DNA of 64,000 bases from Nostoc sp. XA010 (GTDB lineage Bacteria; Cyanobacteriota; Cyanobacteriia; Cyanobacteriales; Nostocaceae). Of the stretch, positions 1 through 8,725 are shown in pieces. Location of the stretch: positions 62,001-126,000 of the forward strand of contig NZ_JAIVFX010000003.1 in assembly GCF_020829625.1 (NCBI RefSeq), given 5' to 3'. Under the pieces are notes generated by a model. That model saw only the letters and a program-made list of their open reading frames with translations. It had not been told where the DNA came from and made no database searches. A program made the position numbers and the translations under genes. The number at the start of each line of letters is the position of its first letter. Position 1 is the stretch's first letter.

Positions 1-74
1 TTCATAATATTTTCAAGCTGGAAGTTTTATATTGATTATAACTGCTGACCTACTTACTACTAATCTTTAGTTTG

Positions 75-110
75 TACGTGTTAGCGTAACGTTTCCTAGA
101 GAGGCTCAAA
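75..110. repeat. Short dispersed repeat fragment upstream of comB
   Basis: The stretch around 'GTTAGCGTAACGTTTCCTAG' resembles the GC-richer dispersed repeats (GTAGCG/CGTAAC cores) that recur between genes elsewhere in this window, near 60,970 and 63,850. It sits just upstream of the comB-like gene and shows no coding potential. Assignment rests on visual similarity only. Confidence 0.3.
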
Positions 111-217
111 CTCTCAAAGTAGCACGTTTTGTGCTGGCTAAAAACCTTTATGAATTTACCTGCCTTACTTATATATATGCTTTGATTTTTATCATATTGT
201 CTTTTGCGATCGCACCA

Positions 218-952
218 ATGATTTACAATCAATCAGAGTTTAATTTACGCTGTGAATGGGGGGTACAAGGAGTTGCTCAACTCGCTCCTATCAGTGATGT
301 AATCGTAATAGTTGACGTTCTCTCTTTTTCTACCTGCGTGGAAATTGTCACAAATAACGGTGCGATAATTTTTACCTACGCATATAAAGACGAATCAGCC
401 ATAGATTATGCCAAGTCAGTACAAGCAGAGTTAGCAAGCCATAGACAACGTTGGACAACAAATGGATATTCTCTTTCGCCAAAATCGGTGACTCAGATTC
501 CTGCTGGAACTAGACTAGTTTTACCGTCACCTAATGGTTCTTTTCTGACTTTACATATAGGGAATACACCAACTTTGGCTGGTTGCTTGCGAAATTGCCA
601 AGCTGTAGCGCAGTTTGCTCAAAAGTATGGTGATAAAATCGCTGTGATTCCTGCTGGTGAAAGGTGGAAAGAAGATGGTAGCCTCCGCCCTGCATTTGAA
701 GATTTAATTGGTGCTGGGGCAATCCTCAGTTATTTACGTGGCAGTTTATCACCAGAAGCCGAAGTCGCTGTGACAACATTTCAAGCTTTCCGGCAGGGTT
801 TGCTGGGTTACTTGAAAAAATGCAGTTCTGGTAAAGAGTTGATTGCAAAAGGTTTTGAGTCAGATGTTGAATTATCAGCCACCTTTAACATTAGTGATTG
901 TGTACTTTTATTGGGTGATAATGCCTATGTGAATTCCAGAGTACAAGGTTAA
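218..952 (+). CDS. comB: 2-phosphosulfolactate phosphatase family protein (ComB-like)
   Basis: ComB enzymes dephosphorylate 2-phosphosulfolactate in the sulfolactate/coenzyme M branch; in cyanobacteria the physiological substrate is uncertain. The protein has the family's N-terminal block 'DVLSFSTCVEI' after a hydrophobic strand, a central 'RLVLPSPNGS' segment and the 'VIPAGERW' and 'FEDLIGAGAIL' blocks. From the ATG at 218 it is 244 residues, the usual family size. The frame is open back to 131, but that extension adds a hydrophobic stretch unlike the family, so I prefer 218. It stands alone, converging with the epimerase gene that ends four bases away. Family assignment is good; cellular role is inference. 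Confidence 0.8.
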   Translation: MIYNQSEFNLRCEWGVQGVAQLAPISDVIVIVDVLSFSTCVEIVTNNGAIIFTYAYKDESAIDYAKSVQAELASHRQRWTTNGYSLSPKSVTQIPAGTRLVLPSPNGSFLTLHIGNTPTLAGCLRNCQAVAQFAQKYGDKIAVIPAGERWKEDGSLRPAFEDLIGAGAILSYLRGSLSPEAEVAVTTFQAFRQGLLGYLKKCSSGKELIAKGFESDVELSATFNISDCVLLLGDNAYVNSRVQG

Positions 953-955
953 TTA

Positions 956-1969
956 TCAAGATGCCATACTTAGATGTCTTTGCCTTACAAAGTTACTCTT
1001 CTGTTTTTCCCAAGCAATGGTTGTGTTGATGATCTCGTCTAAATCATTGTGTTTTGGTTGCCAACCCAAAACCCTATGGATTTTATCAGCACAAGCTGCA
1101 ACACAGGCAGGATCGCCTGGACGACGTGGTGCGGCAATAACGGGAAAATCTACACCAGAAATAGCCTTGACTCTTTCAATAACTTGTCGCACACTGTATC
1201 CTTGCCCATAACCGCAGTTGAAAATTTGGCTTTCACCTCTTTTTTCTAAGTAATCCAAAGCATCTAAGTGAGCAGTCGCTAAATCTTCAACGTGGATATA
1301 GTCTCGGATTGCGGTTCCATCAGGTGTAGAAAAATCAGTACCAAAAATTCGTACTTCTGGTTTGCGCTTGAGTGCCGCATCACAAGCAGCCCGAATCAAG
1401 TGGGTGGCATTCGGTGACATTTGCCCCAATAGTCCACTTGGTTCAGAACCTGCTACATTAAAGTAACGTAGTATTACGTAGTTTAGTGAAGATACTGCTG
1501 CATAGTCCTGGATCAGCCACTCACTCATCAACTTGGAACGTCCGTAAGGATTAATGGGCTGTGTAGGGTTCAACTCAGTAACGAGATTTTCTTCGACTTC
1601 TCCATAGACTGCGGCTGTGCTGGAAAAAATGAACTTGTTAACACCCATAACGCTACAGCAGCGTAGCAAATTTAAGGTGTTGCGGGTGTTGTTTGCGTAG
1701 TAGTCGAGGGGATGAGCTACTGATTCTGGAACAATCAGACTAGCGGCAAAGTGTAAGACGGCGCTGAATTCATGCTGGGCAAAAACTTGATAAAGATGCT
1801 CAGTGTCTACTAAATCGCCAATAATTAGTTTTCCGTGTAGTACAGATGCTCGTGAACCTGTAGAGCAGTTGTCGTAAACTACGACATCATAACCAGCCTC
1901 TCCCAGTTGACGAACTACATGGGAGCCAATGTAACCGGCACCACCAGTTACCAATATTTTATTTTTCAT
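956..1969 (-). CDS. galE: UDP-glucose 4-epimerase
   Basis: Short-chain dehydrogenase/reductase epimerase that interconverts UDP-glucose and UDP-galactose in the cytoplasm using tightly bound NAD. The N-terminal Rossmann motif 'TGGAGYIGSH' lies at residues 8-17. The catalytic set is visible: 'FSSTAAVYG' supplies the Ser/Thr near residue 117 and 'YGRSK' gives Tyr142 and Lys146. The 337-residue length is normal. It begins 10 bases after the stop of the sugar transferase gene on the same strand, so the two are almost certainly co-transcribed. This suggests that it feeds galactose into exopolysaccharide assembly. Lateral epimerases on other UDP-hexoses are possible, but GalE is the best call. Confidence 0.93.
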   Translation of the reverse strand: MKNKILVTGGAGYIGSHVVRQLGEAGYDVVVYDNCSTGSRASVLHGKLIIGDLVDTEHLYQVFAQHEFSAVLHFAASLIVPESVAHPLDYYANNTRNTLNLLRCCSVMGVNKFIFSSTAAVYGEVEENLVTELNPTQPINPYGRSKLMSEWLIQDYAAVSSLNYVILRYFNVAGSEPSGLLGQMSPNATHLIRAACDAALKRKPEVRIFGTDFSTPDGTAIRDYIHVEDLATAHLDALDYLEKRGESQIFNCGYGQGYSVRQVIERVKAISGVDFPVIAAPRRPGDPACVAACADKIHRVLGWQPKHNDLDEIINTTIAWEKQKSNFVRQRHLSMAS

Positions 1970-1979
1970 TTCTTTTTCC

Positions 1980-3392
1980 TTATCTACCTTTACCTAACAA
2001 GACAACTCGAATGGTTTTGAAGGCGATCGCTAAATCCAACCAAATGGAATAATTCTTGATGTAATACAGATCGTAAGAAAGCTTTTCGTAAGCATCTTCA
2101 ATAGATGCTCCATAGGGATACATAACCTGTGCCCAGCCTGTAATTCCAGGTTTGACCAGATAGCGTACTTCATAGTAGGGAATGGCCTCTTTGAGTTTGA
2201 CATCAAATTCTGGTCGTTCTGGACGAGGCCCAATCAGACTCATTTCACCTTGTAAAACGTTCCATATTTGGGGTAGTTCGTCAATACGCAACAAACGTAG
2301 CCAGTATCCAACTCTGGTGATCCGTGGATCGCGTTGACTTGCCCACTGTGCCCCCAACTTTTCCGCATCCTGATACATGGAGCGAAATTTGTAAACTCTA
2401 AATGGTTTACCGTACAACCCACTTCGCTGCTGACTGTACAAAACTGGGCCAGGGCTATCTAATCTAATTACTAATGCAACCAACAACAGAAGTGGTGCAA
2501 CTAACACTAGTAAAAAGAGGATCAATATGAGATCGACAACTCGCTTCAGTTTCATACTGAAGTAACCAGGCATTAGGTTAAAACCATCGCTAAAAGCCAA
2601 CCATTTATCTTGTAGCAGCGATGAAGGTAGTTTATACCAAAATGTTTGGTATACATCGGGCAATGTGTAAACCGGAATGCCTCGCAACCGCATCTGCATT
2701 AACTGTTGTGTTTCAGATGTGGAAAAATTTATCTGCGTTGTAGCTATGACCCCAGACCACGATTCTTGACTCCATTGCGATAAATCGCTCAAATTTCCCT
2801 GATAACTCAGATTGCTTTTTGGCAAGTCTATAGTTTTTTGATTTTCCTCTGCTAGAACAGTCAATTTCCCTAAAGGATTAAGTACCAGCAGTTTTTGTGC
2901 AAATTTAATCGCATTATCCCCTGCACCTAATATTAACCAACGACTTTTCAGAGCGTGCGATCGCACCCATTTCAGTGCAACTACACGTAATATTACTGCC
3001 CAGATAGTAAAGGTTCCCACGCTAGGTAAGAAAATACTCCGCCATGATACCGGGTTATGTTTGCCAATACCTGACAAGTAAATGAGGGCAGATATGAAAA
3101 ATGCGATCGCAATGTTACAAACAATAATTCGAGCAGGCGCTCTTAAACCTGCAATTTGCCGATCTGGATGGTAAGCATCTGCTAAATAAAATGCTGCAAG
3201 TATCATGCAAACAAATGCATAAGGCAACGGATTTAGCCAATGTAAGGGTTGATCTAAACGCAACCATTGTGCGATCGCTAAACAAATAAGCAACCCAAAA
3301 ATATCCCCTAATAAGAGCAATATCGGTAGCCTGCGTACTACATTTGGCAACCTAGTACTGGCAGAGGAACTTACATAACTTGTAAGAGTCAT
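1980..3392 (-). CDS. Undecaprenyl-phosphate sugar phosphotransferase (exopolysaccharide initiating enzyme)
   Basis: Polyisoprenyl-phosphate hexose-1-phosphate transferase that would place the first sugar on the lipid carrier at the cytoplasmic membrane. The N-terminal half has about four to five hydrophobic segments and a Rossmann-like 'LILGAGDNA' stretch. A further membrane helix near residues 285-310 leads into the catalytic sugar-transferase domain with 'KRVVDL', 'DSPGPVLYSQQRSG', 'VYKFRSM', 'IDELPQIWNVL' and 'SLIGPRPE' motifs. Length (470 residues) fits WcaJ/CpsE-type enzymes. It is the first gene of a two-gene minus-strand unit with galE and is divergent from the Wzc-like gene across a 1.3 kb gap. 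The sugar transferred cannot be told from sequence. Confidence 0.9.
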   Translation of the reverse strand: MTLTSYVSSSASTRLPNVVRRLPILLLLGDIFGLLICLAIAQWLRLDQPLHWLNPLPYAFVCMILAAFYLADAYHPDRQIAGLRAPARIIVCNIAIAFFISALIYLSGIGKHNPVSWRSIFLPSVGTFTIWAVILRVVALKWVRSHALKSRWLILGAGDNAIKFAQKLLVLNPLGKLTVLAEENQKTIDLPKSNLSYQGNLSDLSQWSQESWSGVIATTQINFSTSETQQLMQMRLRGIPVYTLPDVYQTFWYKLPSSLLQDKWLAFSDGFNLMPGYFSMKLKRVVDLILILFLLVLVAPLLLLVALVIRLDSPGPVLYSQQRSGLYGKPFRVYKFRSMYQDAEKLGAQWASQRDPRITRVGYWLRLLRIDELPQIWNVLQGEMSLIGPRPERPEFDVKLKEAIPYYEVRYLVKPGITGWAQVMYPYGASIEDAYEKLSYDLYYIKNYSIWLDLAIAFKTIRVVLLGKGR

Positions 3393-4160
3393 TGATTTTT
3401 CTAATTCTTCAGTATGTTGGTATTAATTTCTTTGTTAAAACCAGCAAAATCTTCAAAGACGGTAATCTTAAAGACTAGTTGTATTGTGTCAAAGCATACA
3501 TAAATATTTTTTTTGTAATGCTCTGCTTTCAAAAAAATTGAGTATTCGCTATTACCAACTGGCAGGGTAACTGCCAGTGCATTTTCGTACTATGTTTACA
3601 GTACATGTTATTTATTTTGGCTGTAGAAGCTAGACTACAGATTTAAATTTGTTTCTTTTATATTTGCATTATGTCATGAATGTAGTCAATATGAACTAGA
3701 AATTTAAATTAATTATCAGCATAGATTTACTTTCAAACTATGTATCTACAGAGCGATAAAATAATGCCAGAAGATTTATTTAATCTGGTCAATTACTGCT
3801 AATAACCTGATATTGCATTGATTACAGCATGTGACGATACTGTATAAAAATATTCTTTAACCCAAGTAGGTCAGCGTGAATATTTGTAGTTGGAATAAGG
3901 CAAAATGTAAGAGCCAGGAAGCAGTAAATACTAGAGTTTTAAGCTAAATTAGTTTTTTTTACATAGTTTGGTTTTATTGTGTCAACTTACTTGTTATAGG
4001 TGACCTTTTTCTAAGTTCTAGTTGCTTTAATAACACGAGTACACATTTACATATCTTGGGTATTAATGCTTAAATAAAAACAATAGGGAGCATCCCAGTT
4101 TTTATTCTCCCCAAAAAGGTAAATAAAAGATGAGAACGTAAAGGAATAAGCCACGGGATC
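3393..4160. other. Long AT-rich intergenic region upstream of the sugar transferase
   Basis: About 770 bases of AT-rich DNA between divergent polysaccharide genes, with no convincing gene on either strand. It probably carries the promoter for the minus-strand sugar transferase/galE unit, but I could not single out reliable -35/-10 pairs. Homopolymer T and A runs are common. Confidence 0.5.
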
Positions 4161-4178
4161 GTGTTAACAGGAGGCGTC

Positions 4179-4349
4179 ATGACTGAAGAAGAAAACCAAC
4201 TTTTAATTGAACACGCTCGTGCGATGCCTGCGGCGGGCTACGCCTACGCTAAAATACTCTACAAAGACGCTCCAATGGAGGAACTGATAAGCTTAGGGAA
4301 AATTGAACAATGCTCCCAAACAATACCCTTAAATCTGAGACTACAATAA
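4179..4349 (+). pseudogene. 56-residue ORF, possible transposase-leader remnant interrupted by a dispersed repeat
   Basis: A short ORF starts at an ATG preceded by a perfect AGGAGG at 4169-4174, four bases upstream. The N-terminal part 'MTEEENQLLIEHARA' and the later 'KILYKDAPMEELISLGKIEQ' look like two halves of one helical segment. Such segments, as I recall, occur at the start of some cyanobacterial transposase genes (ISKra4-like). Between the halves lies 'MPAAGYAYA', encoded by the GC-rich dispersed repeat at 4221-4249. The C-terminal tail looks unrelated. My reading is a decayed leader into which the repeat inserted in frame. Both the transposase link and expression are uncertain. Confidence 0.4.
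4221..4249. repeat. GC-rich dispersed repeat (GGGCTACGCC core) inside an ORF
   Basis: A GC-rich block with core 'GGCGGGCTACGCCTACGC' stands out in AT-rich surroundings. The same core recurs at 45,622-45,642, and related forms occur near 43,080 and 60,971. Here it is inserted in frame in the small ORF described above. Confidence 0.65.
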
Positions 4350-4687
4350 AACTAAAAATTATTTATCTTGAATACTTACAATTTTATATACAAGCACATG
4401 AAGCTGGATAAAAGTTCAAGTTTTCTTGGATTAAAATACTTATCAAAGTAATATTAAGATTCAGATAGAAATATTAAAAATACCTTGACATCTAGATAAT
4501 GTTTCTGAGATAAATCTAACAAAGATGTAAAAAAAAATTAAATAGAAAAAACACATAATATGGTAAATTTTTATACATTATTAAAAAATCCTTAAGTATA
4601 TAAGTTTGTCAAAATAACTATCTTGGGCTACCAAATTTGATTGTGAAGCACAATTAGTAAGTATTTTAAGTATTTGCAATATATTCC
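4350..4687. other. AT-rich leader of the polysaccharide plus-strand cluster
   Basis: About 340 bases, very rich in A and T, with no ORF of note. It precedes the Wzc-like gene and probably holds the promoter of the plus-strand exopolysaccharide genes. I cannot assign specific promoter boxes. Confidence 0.4.
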
Positions 4688-6901
4688 ATGCCCTCTAACC
4701 AAGAAGACCAAAACTCCTTAGATTTGCAACAATACTCGCTGATTCTGAAAAGGCGTTGGCTAGTCATCGCTGCGGTAACTGCCTCTATTTTTGGACTGTC
4801 AGCTTTAATTGCCATCAGACAAAAACCAATTTATGAAGCAGAAGGCAAGTTGCTTTTCAGTAAAACTGACCGCGTGTCTTCGCTGACAAATCCTTCGGCA
4901 CAAGTTGGAGAGTTAAACGGTGTGACTCAACTAAGTAGCCCATTGGATACAGAAGCAGAGATAATTCGCTCCAATCCAATAGTTAGGAAAACCATTATTA
5001 GCCTAAGTCTGACAGATAAGAAAGGAACACCTCTAAAAATAGATGAGTTTCTCAAAAAGCTTAAGGTTAAAAGTATCCGAGGTACAGATATTTTGGCGAT
5101 TTCTTACAGCAGTAGCGATCCAAAAGAAGCCGCAGTTGTTGTGAATTCGGTGATGAAATATTACCTCGCAAACAATATTAGTGTTAATCAAGCTCAGGCA
5201 AGGGCTGCAAAGAGATTTTTGAGTAACCAATTGCCTGAGGTAGAGGTAAGGGTGGTTAGAGCAGAGGCAGCTTTGCGTAAGTTTAAAGAAGAAAACAAGA
5301 TAGTTGCCTTAGACCAAGAAGCTACCACAGGTGTGGAAAGGCTCAATGATTTATCTAACCAGATAACTCAAGCTCAGTCAAACTTGGTAGATGCCAAGAC
5401 TCGCTCCCAACTTCTGCAACGTCAATTGAAATTGAATTCGCTGCAAGCCGTGGATATGGGCAATTTAAGTCAATCAAAAGCTGTGCAGGAGGTGCTAACA
5501 GAATATCAGAAAGTGGAAAGCGAGTTAGGGGTAGCACAGACTCGCTATACAAACCAACATCCAACGATCACTGATTTGACGGCAAAAGCAGCAGCTCTCA
5601 AAAAACAGTTAGCAATGCGAGTTTCGGAAAACGCAGGCAGCGAAAAATCTGTACCAACGCAAAATTTACAGATGGGGGAACTCAAGCAGACTCTAACTGC
5701 TCAGTTGGTACAGTCGGATGTGGAACGTTCAGCATTAGCCAATCGAATTAAGGTTTTGCAGGATGCATACACAATCTTCCAAAAAAGGTTAGGTGTCTTA
5801 CCCAAATTGCAAGAAAAACAGCAACAGCTAGAGCGACAGTTGCAAGTAGCACGAGGAACTTATGAAGAACTACTGAAGCGATCGCAACAGGTGGATGTCG
5901 TTGTCAATCAAAATGTCGGTAATGCACAGGTGGTATCTATGGCTTTACTTCCTGACAAAGCAGCTAACAAAATTACACTCTACCTTGCGCTGGGTGGATT
6001 TTTGGGAATTTTGCTAGGGGTAGGGATAGCTTTAACGTTGGAAGCTATGGATCGATCGCTGAAAACTATTGAACAAGCTCAACAGCTATTTGATTATCCC
6101 TTGCTCGGTACAATTCCTGACTTGGATCAAAAATTTAAAGGTGGTGAGGCAGAGTCTTTATTAGAACTGCCAATGAAAGACAATTCTTACTCGGCAGTAA
6201 ATTCAGCCTTTGAGATGCTTCAGACAAACTTGGATTTTACCGTTTTTGATAAACCGCTAAAAGTAATTGCTGTGGTTAGTTCAACTCCAGGTGAAGGCAG
6301 GTCATTTGTGGCATCTAACCTCGCAGTAGCCAAGGCACACATGGGACGCAAAGTGTTGTTGGTAGATGCGGATATGCGTCACTCCTGCCAACAAGAAATC
6401 TGGAAATTATCTAACTTGGTAGGACTGAGTAATATTTTAGTCGGTGAAGCAGAGTTTCCCCGCACTACCCAAGAAGTAATGATTAACTTAGATGTGCTAA
6501 CTGTTGGGACAATTCCGCCTAATCCGGCAGCACTATTAGACTCGCAGCAGATGTCTTTATTGATCCAAGAGGCAATTCAAAACTATGACTGTGTAATTAT
6601 TGATACTCCAGCACTGAGTTTGTTTGGTGATGCCTTGATATTAAGCAAGATGGTGGATGGGATATTACTAGTTGTACGTCCAGGAGTGCTTGATTTAGCC
6701 GTTGCCACGACTGCAAAGACGATGTTAAAGCAAGCGCGATCGGCCGTTTTGGGAATGGTGGTGAATGGAGTTACTGCTGATAGTGGTTATATTTACTACA
6801 GTCAGAAGGGTTATTACGACAAAAATAGCAGCGATGCCTACGACGGCAAGCTACGCAATGGCAAGGGCGAAGTGAAGTTGCCTAATATACACATTTCCTA
6901 A
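4688..6901 (+). CDS. Wzc/GumC-like polysaccharide chain-length regulator with C-terminal tyrosine-kinase domain
   Basis: Inner-membrane polysaccharide co-polymerase of the type that controls chain length and export. A Wzz domain with a first membrane helix lies around residues 20-45, long coiled-coil regions fill about 170-400, and a second helix lies near 430-455. The C-terminal domain (about 520-730) is a bacterial tyrosine-kinase fold: 'GEGRSF' at 535-540 in the Walker A position, 'VDADMR' (Walker A-prime) at 559-564 and 'IIDTPA' around 637. Tyrosines cluster near the C-terminus ('GYIYYSQKGYYDK'). The Walker A lysine is replaced by arginine (R538) and the next-but-one residue is Phe, which is unusual. 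The gene opens the plus-strand exopolysaccharide run. Chain-length control is well supported; kinase activity is doubtful. Confidence 0.9.
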   Translation: MPSNQEDQNSLDLQQYSLILKRRWLVIAAVTASIFGLSALIAIRQKPIYEAEGKLLFSKTDRVSSLTNPSAQVGELNGVTQLSSPLDTEAEIIRSNPIVRKTIISLSLTDKKGTPLKIDEFLKKLKVKSIRGTDILAISYSSSDPKEAAVVVNSVMKYYLANNISVNQAQARAAKRFLSNQLPEVEVRVVRAEAALRKFKEENKIVALDQEATTGVERLNDLSNQITQAQSNLVDAKTRSQLLQRQLKLNSLQAVDMGNLSQSKAVQEVLTEYQKVESELGVAQTRYTNQHPTITDLTAKAAALKKQLAMRVSENAGSEKSVPTQNLQMGELKQTLTAQLVQSDVERSALANRIKVLQDAYTIFQKRLGVLPKLQEKQQQLERQLQVARGTYEELLKRSQQVDVVVNQNVGNAQVVSMALLPDKAANKITLYLALGGFLGILLGVGIALTLEAMDRSLKTIEQAQQLFDYPLLGTIPDLDQKFKGGEAESLLELPMKDNSYSAVNSAFEMLQTNLDFTVFDKPLKVIAVVSSTPGEGRSFVASNLAVAKAHMGRKVLLVDADMRHSCQQEIWKLSNLVGLSNILVGEAEFPRTTQEVMINLDVLTVGTIPPNPAALLDSQQMSLLIQEAIQNYDCVIIDTPALSLFGDALILSKMVDGILLVVRPGVLDLAVATTAKTMLKQARSAVLGMVVNGVTADSGYIYYSQKGYYDKNSSDAYDGKLRNGKGEVKLPNIHIS

Positions 6902-6976
6902 TCGTCTGATAACGGCTTGTTTCAATTGTCTTAATATTTTCATATAAAGTAATTGTATTAAACGAGAATATTTTTA

Positions 6977-8458
6977 GTGAAAAACAGCTTACTTAAAAAT
7001 GGTTTTTATAACTCAGTAGCAGGATTAATCAGAATTGGACTAGGTATACTAATTATCCCCGTATTAATTCGCATACTTGGAATTGAAGAGTATGGGTTAT
7101 GGACTCTAGCTTCTGCGATAGTGGTAATGGTTACTTTAGCAGAAGCAGGTCTTTCGACAGCCACAACTGTATTTGTCTCCCAGGACTTAGGAAAAAAAGA
7201 TATCGATGGTCTGTCGCAAACCTTGACCATAACTTTTGGGGCAATGCTGATATTAGCAACTTTGGCAGCAGTTGCTCTTTGGATGGGTGCTGAAGCGATT
7301 ATTATTTTATTTCCTAAATTGGGGCAGTTACAACACTTAAAAATTATACAGGCTATCCAAATTGGTGGGTTAGTAGTAGCAGCGCGATTGCTGCAACAAA
7401 TCTTGGTTGGTGTGGAACAAGCTCATCAGCGTTATGACTTGATGAATGTGGTGAATACAATGCAGTGTGTGCTACTGAGTGTGGGAATGTTGGTAGTAGC
7501 AACGCTTGGGGGTCGCACAGTTGAGTTAATGCAGTGGCAGGCTTTAACAAGTGTAGTGAGTTTATTGAGTCATATTTGGATCGTGCGATCGCTACTTAAA
7601 GATATAAACCTTGGCTTGAGTTGGAATCAAGAAAAGGCAATGGCGGTAGGAGGCTACAGCTTAATGATGTGGGTGAATACATTAGGAAGTACGCTTTTTA
7701 GTCGAGGCGATCGGTTAATTGTCGGCAGCTTGCTAGGTACTCAGATGGTTGGGGTGTATGCAGCAATTACTGATGTGACTGCACAAATCAACTCATTTTC
7801 CGCATTACCTGTACAGCCTTTACTCCCAAGTTTAAGCAATCTAATAGAATATCAGGACATTAATCGGCATCAACTAAAACAGCAAGTTAAACAGGCTACC
7901 CAAATTAATGGGCTGGTTGCTTTAGGAATGGGAGCTAGTTTAATTACCCTTTCTCCATTAATTGTCAGGATATTCTTTTCACAGCAAACTACAAGCGAAT
8001 ACATAACTTTATTTTGCATTGCCACAGCAATTTATGCATTTTATTCATGTCATGCAGTTGGTTACTACTCTTTGTTAGCAACAAAGGCAGTTAAGACTTG
8101 TGCTTTGATTCAGTTATTAGGTAGCTTATCTTCACTATTACTAATCGCTTTTGGTGCATATAATTTTGGCTTAATCGGAGCAATTTTAGGAAATTCTGGA
8201 TATTTAACAACGTTCCTAGTCACTGTATTTGGCATGAAGCGTTTATCGATTCCGGCTTATTTTTGGTTCAAATGGTTGTTATTTCCACTCTCCTGGTTTT
8301 CTTTAGTTCTTTTTATGCATTTCATCCTTCCTAATAATTACATCGCCCAATCACTAATGTTTTTAATCCAAAACATGATTCTCTTATTCTGGTTAGCAAA
8401 AACTCATAAAGATACAGTCTCTGTGCTGCTAAGTCGGTATGCAACTAGCAAAAGATGA
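6977..8458 (+). CDS. Polysaccharide flippase (Wzx-like, MATE/MVF clan)
   Basis: Multi-pass membrane protein that would flip lipid-linked repeat units across the cytoplasmic membrane. It has roughly twelve to fourteen hydrophobic segments over 493 residues and the family's N-terminal 'VLIRILGIEEYGLWTLA' block, which marks the polysaccharide biosynthesis/RfbX family. A charged pocket segment 'SRGDRLIVGSLLG' lies mid-protein. The start is GTG at 6977. It follows the Wzc-like gene by 75 bases on the same strand and precedes glycosyltransferases, as expected of a Wzx/Wzy pathway. The repeat unit it carries is unknown. Confidence 0.88.
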   Translation: MKNSLLKNGFYNSVAGLIRIGLGILIIPVLIRILGIEEYGLWTLASAIVVMVTLAEAGLSTATTVFVSQDLGKKDIDGLSQTLTITFGAMLILATLAAVALWMGAEAIIILFPKLGQLQHLKIIQAIQIGGLVVAARLLQQILVGVEQAHQRYDLMNVVNTMQCVLLSVGMLVVATLGGRTVELMQWQALTSVVSLLSHIWIVRSLLKDINLGLSWNQEKAMAVGGYSLMMWVNTLGSTLFSRGDRLIVGSLLGTQMVGVYAAITDVTAQINSFSALPVQPLLPSLSNLIEYQDINRHQLKQQVKQATQINGLVALGMGASLITLSPLIVRIFFSQQTTSEYITLFCIATAIYAFYSCHAVGYYSLLATKAVKTCALIQLLGSLSSLLLIAFGAYNFGLIGAILGNSGYLTTFLVTVFGMKRLSIPAYFWFKWLLFPLSWFSLVLFMHFILPNNYIAQSLMFLIQNMILLFWLAKTHKDTVSVLLSRYATSKR

Positions 8459-8504
8459 CATTTGATAACTAAACAATTTATTTAATTGAGGCAATTATCA
8501 ACCA

Positions 8505-8645
8505 ATGAATATTATAATTCGCACTTACAACAATGCCAAGTTACTAGATCACGTTCTGACGAACCTTTCTTTACAAAAAGTGACTTTCAATCATAAATGG
8601 ACAGTTTTTCCTATATATGCGATCGAAGAGTGCTTCGATCTATAA
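8505..8645 (+). pseudogene. Glycosyltransferase family 2 N-terminal remnant (46 codons)
   Basis: From an ATG at 8505 the frame reads 'MNIIIRTYNNAKLLDHVL', the typical opening strand and loop of a GT2 nucleotide-sugar-binding domain, then departs from the family and stops at 8643-8645. The expected continuation (DDGS-like and DxD motifs) is absent. The open frame ends in a perfect hairpin at 8621-8640. This is best read as the surviving 5' end of a deleted glycosyltransferase gene, in the right place in the cluster, just before an intact GT2 gene. Confidence 0.6.
8621..8640. repeat. Perfect 8-bp inverted repeat at the end of the GT2 remnant
   Basis: GATCGAAG, a four-base loop AGTG, then CTTCGATC. 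No T-run follows, so it is not a standard terminator. It marks the point where the glycosyltransferase remnant loses its similarity. Confidence 0.6.
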
Positions 8646-8725
8646 GTAATCGTACAGAATTAATTACATAAATAAATAACACAAATAGATTATTGTAATC
8701 CATCCTTACAAGAGGCAAAAGTTAA

